Of a stretch of 34,112 bases of DNA, positions 31,864-34,112 are shown one piece after another (the stretch's first letter is position 1; every line of letters begins with the position of its first letter). Location: NCBI RefSeq assembly GCF_002086155.1, contig NZ_MVHE01000056.1, positions 1-34,112 on the forward strand, in the 5' to 3' direction. Origin of the DNA: Mycobacterium angelicum (GTDB lineage Bacteria; Actinomycetota; Actinomycetes; Mycobacteriales; Mycobacteriaceae). The notes beneath the pieces are model-generated. The model saw only the letters and a program-made list of their open reading frames with translations. It was not told the origin of the DNA and did not search any database. A program made the position numbers and the translations under genes.

Positions 31864-33030
31864 ATGATCGTGACCGACGGCCAGCAGGTGGGTGGTACCC
31901 GCAGCTTCCTGCCCGCGGTCGAAGGCATGCGCGCCTGCGCGGCCATGGGCGTGGTCGTGACGCACACCGCTTTTCAGACCGGCCACTCCAGCGGTGTGAC
32001 GGGCCGGCTCTTCGGCCGGTTCGACCTGGCCGTCGCGGTGTTCTTCGCGCTGTCGGGATTCCTGCTGTGGCGCGCGCACGCCGCGGCGGCGCGGGGTCTG
32101 GGCGAGCGCCCGCGGACCGGCCACTATCTGCGCTCGCGGGTAATCCGCATCATGCCGGCCTACCTGGTTGCGGTGGTGGTGATTCTGAGCTTGTTGCCCG
32201 ACTCGGATAACGCCAGCCTGACGGTGTGGTTGGCGAACCTCACCCTGACGCAGATCTACGTGCCACTGACACTGACCGGCGGACTGACCCAGATGTGGAG
32301 CTTGTCGGTCGAAGTCAGCTTCTACCTCGCCCTCCCGGTTTTCGCGTTGCTGGCGCGGCAGATCCCGGTGGCTGCCCGGGTGCCGGTGATTGCCGCTTTC
32401 GGGATGCTCAGCTGGGCATGGGCATGGCTGCCGCTGGATGGCGGGCCCGGCAGCAACCCGCTGAACTGGCCGCCGGCGTTCCTGTCCTGGTTCGCCGCGG
32501 GCATGCTGCTCGCCGAATGGGTGCACAGCCCGATCGGCCCGGTGCACCAATTTGCGCGCCGCCGCCTGGTGATGGCCGTTGTCGCGGTGCTGGCCTACCT
32601 GGTGGCCGCGTCGCCGCTGGCCGGTCCGGCCGGCCTGGTCCAGGGCACGGCCACGCAATTCGCGGTGAAGACCGCGATGGGCGCCGTGGTGGCCTTCGCG
32701 CTGGTGGCCCCGCTGGTGCTGGACCGGCCCGACACTCCGCATCGCCTGCTGGGCAGCGCTCTCATGGTGACGCTGGGGCGCTGGTCGTATGGCCTGTTCA
32801 TCTGGCATTTGGCCGCGCTGGACATGGTGTTCCCGGTGATCGGCACGTTCCCGTTCACCGGCCGGATGCCGACCGTGCTGGTGTTGACCCTGATCTTCGG
32901 GTTCGCCATTGCCGCGGTGAGCTACGCGCTGGTCGAGTCGCCGTGCCGGGAGGCGTTGCGCCGCTGGGAGAAACGCCACCAGGTAGCCGCGGGCACTATC
33001 GACCGCGAAGCCGACGCGATCGCGCCCTAG
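31864..33030 (+). CDS. Acyltransferase 3 family membrane protein (Rv0228-like)
   Basis: 388 residues from ATG at 31864; a TTG at 31777 would give 417 and cannot be excluded, since the M. tuberculosis protein is about 407. The family layout is clear: FLPAVEGMRACAAMGVVVTH with the conserved first-helix His, FDLAVAVFFALSGFLLWR, RVIRIMPAYLVAVVV, TQMWSLSVEVSFYLALPVFALL, and a C-terminal SYALVESPCREALRRWEKR. About ten membrane helices. Such enzymes move acetyl or longer acyl groups onto envelope sugars. Its position beside a glycosyltransferase and two envelope membrane genes suggests glycan or glycolipid acylation; the acceptor is unknown. Confidence 0.93.
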   Translation: MIVTDGQQVGGTRSFLPAVEGMRACAAMGVVVTHTAFQTGHSSGVTGRLFGRFDLAVAVFFALSGFLLWRAHAAAARGLGERPRTGHYLRSRVIRIMPAYLVAVVVILSLLPDSDNASLTVWLANLTLTQIYVPLTLTGGLTQMWSLSVEVSFYLALPVFALLARQIPVAARVPVIAAFGMLSWAWAWLPLDGGPGSNPLNWPPAFLSWFAAGMLLAEWVHSPIGPVHQFARRRLVMAVVAVLAYLVAASPLAGPAGLVQGTATQFAVKTAMGAVVAFALVAPLVLDRPDTPHRLLGSALMVTLGRWSYGLFIWHLAALDMVFPVIGTFPFTGRMPTVLVLTLIFGFAIAAVSYALVESPCREALRRWEKRHQVAAGTIDREADAIAP

Positions 33031-33042
33031 CATTTCGAATCA

Positions 33043-33143
33043 CGATATCGCCTGCGATATCGCTTTTTGAAGGGCACTATCGCCCGGGAGCGCCGGTCTC
33101 AACCATGAGTGCCTTTTGAATTGCGATATCGCCGGCGATATCG
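33043..33143. repeat. 36-bp inverted repeat with nested GATATC palindromes
   Basis: Arms 33043-33078 and 33108-33143 are inverted copies matching at 30 of 36 positions and separated by 29 bp. Each arm holds its own palindrome: CGATATCGC-CT-GCGATATCG on the left and a perfect 22-bp palindrome at 33123-33144 on the right. Both arms end in GGCACT toward the loop. The rest of this 296-bp space (33145-33326) shows no gene or signal I can support. It could be a mobile miniature repeat, a multi-site operator or a structured RNA. Confidence 0.85.
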
Positions 33144-33326
33144 CGCTAACTACTTCGACCTGAGTGTGTCCTGAAGTGAAGTGATGACGATGTAGAGGAT
33201 CGTCAGAGCGAGTCGTGCTGTGCCCAAAATACAAGCGATTTCGACCGAAGCGAGGACAGGCGTATCAGGCGTTGGCCGTCGTGGAACACCGGCTGTTCGC
33301 CACCAATGTCAGTAGCTGGTAGCTGC

Positions 33327-34112
33327 CTACGGTAAGCCGTTGATTCCGGGCTGGCCGAACAGCGCCCCGCCGTGGCCGCCGATACCGGAGGTGGCGGCCG
33401 CCGTCGTGTAGTCAATTCCGCGGTTGCCGCCGTTACCGCCGTTGCCGATCAACTGGGCGTTGCCGCCATTCCCGCCGCTACCGGCAACCACACCGCTGTC
33501 CCCACCGGCGCCGCCGGCTCCGCCACTGCCGATCAGTCCGGAGATGCCCCCGGTCGCGCCGTTACCGCCGATCACGATGTAACCCGTCCCGCCGGCCCCG
33601 CCGTCGCCGCCATTGCCGAACAGCACCGCGCCGTTTCCGCCGCTGCCCCCGGCGCCGCCGGTCGCGCCGGAGAACCCGCCGTGGCCGCCGGCGCCGCCGC
33701 TGCCGATCAGGCCCGCGGCATTGCCGCCGGCCCCGCCGGCGCCCCCGAGGACATCACCCTGGCCGCCGGCGCCGCCGGCTCCGCCGTCGCCCACCAGCGA
33801 TCCACCCTTGCCGCCGCCGCCGCCGGCCCCGCCCAGGCTCCCGGTCGCCAGCGCCACACCGCCCGCGCCGCCGGCCCCGCCGTTGCCCGTCAACAGGCCG
33901 GCGGCTCCGCCGATTCCACCGTTACCCGCGCTCACCGATCCCGTACCGCCGACCCCGCCGGCGCCTCCGTCGCCGAACAGGCCGGCGGTGCTCCCGCCGG
34001 CCCCGCCGCTGCCCCCTTGGAGGGCGCCGAGTCCGCCATCGCCGCCGTGTCCGCCGGAGCCGAACCACTGTCCGGCGGCCCCGCCGGTGCCGCCGGAACC
34101 ACCGTGGGTGAG
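33327..34112 (-). CDS. PE_PGRS family protein, C-terminal part (5' end outside window)
   Basis: The minus-strand frame is open from the window edge to a stop at 33327 (262 codons). All visible sequence is PGRS: repeats such as GGAGGSTAGLFGDGG, GLLTGNGGAGG, GLIGSGGAGG, QLIGNGGNGG, ending in GGALFGQPGINGLP, a common PE_PGRS terminus. The PE domain must lie to the right. The Met at 33935 is internal, not the start. It is 296 bp from the acyltransferase stop, and the two are convergent. Confidence 0.93.
   Translation of the reverse strand, partial: LTHGGSGGTGGAAGQWFGSGGHGGDGGLGALQGGSGGAGGSTAGLFGDGGAGGVGGTGSVSAGNGGIGGAAGLLTGNGGAGGAGGVALATGSLGGAGGGGGKGGSLVGDGGAGGAGGQGDVLGGAGGAGGNAAGLIGSGGAGGHGGFSGATGGAGGSGGNGAVLFGNGGDGGAGGTGYIVIGGNGATGGISGLIGSGGAGGAGGDSGVVAGSGGNGGNAQLIGNGGNGGNRGIDYTTAAATSGIGGHGGALFGQPGINGLP

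Noticed and set aside
31783..33033. 416-codon open frame on the minus strand opposite the acyltransferase
   Set aside because: The product is rich in His, Arg and Gln, has no membrane helices or motifs, and mirrors the real gene.
33040..33234. 64-codon open frame on the minus strand over the GATATC inverted repeat
   Set aside because: Its sequence is mostly the translated palindromes and there is no convincing ribosome binding site or homology; better described as a DNA repeat.

Overview
The window is chromosomal DNA of very high GC from a slow-growing Mycobacterium. Four PE_PGRS genes (two complete, one cut at each window edge) and a gene order that follows the M. tuberculosis lipW-Rv0218-Rv0219-lipC-Rv0221-echA1-Rv0223c-Rv0224c-Rv0225-Rv0226c-Rv0227c-Rv0228 segment support this. 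The order is interrupted by several insertions that I do not recall from M. tuberculosis, so the source is more likely a PE_PGRS-rich non-tuberculous species of the kansasii/marinum/szulgai type. That species guess is inference. All comparisons with M. tuberculosis are from memory, not from a search.

Layout. Positions 1-948 hold the N-terminal part of a PE_PGRS gene (minus). Positions 1228-3680 hold a family III CoA-transferase and a translationally coupled amidohydrolase, ending tail to tail with a LipW-like esterase (minus). Positions 4794-10731 form a plus-strand run: SAM methyltransferase, membrane-anchored sulfite-oxidase-like molybdoprotein, small membrane protein, LipC esterase, WS/DGAT acyltransferase and EchA1. 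Positions 10818-12592 hold an AMP-forming acyl-CoA ligase coupled by ATGA overlap to a 98-residue protein that looks like two degenerate desulforedoxin domains. Two complete PE_PGRS genes follow on the minus strand (12598-16813). Next is a minus-strand unit of a 43-residue small ORF and a TetR regulator, facing an enoyl-CoA hydratase/isomerase-like gene. After that comes a 1025-residue receptor kinase with a PknK-like kinase domain, one membrane segment and twelve Kelch repeats.

The second half returns to the conserved order: an aldehyde dehydrogenase with a KstR-like box upstream and a methyltransferase (both minus), an inserted TerC-DedA membrane pair, a glycosyltransferase, an inserted DUF1275 membrane protein with a divergent winged-helix regulator, then the envelope genes resembling Rv0226c, Rv0227c and Rv0228. 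An unusual inverted repeat with nested GATATC palindromes lies before the last, partial PE_PGRS gene.

Taken together, the region is mostly lipid and acyl-CoA metabolism (three esterase/acyltransferase genes, two crotonases, an acyl-CoA ligase, a CoA-transferase, an aldehyde dehydrogenase) plus cell-envelope assembly, with surface PE_PGRS proteins inserted among them. The most unusual items are the Kelch receptor kinase built from a duplicated propeller, the cysteine-stripped desulforedoxin-like partner of the acyl ligase, the small ORF coupled to tetR, and several palindromic or repeated intergenic elements. No tRNA, rRNA, CRISPR array or intact insertion sequence was seen.
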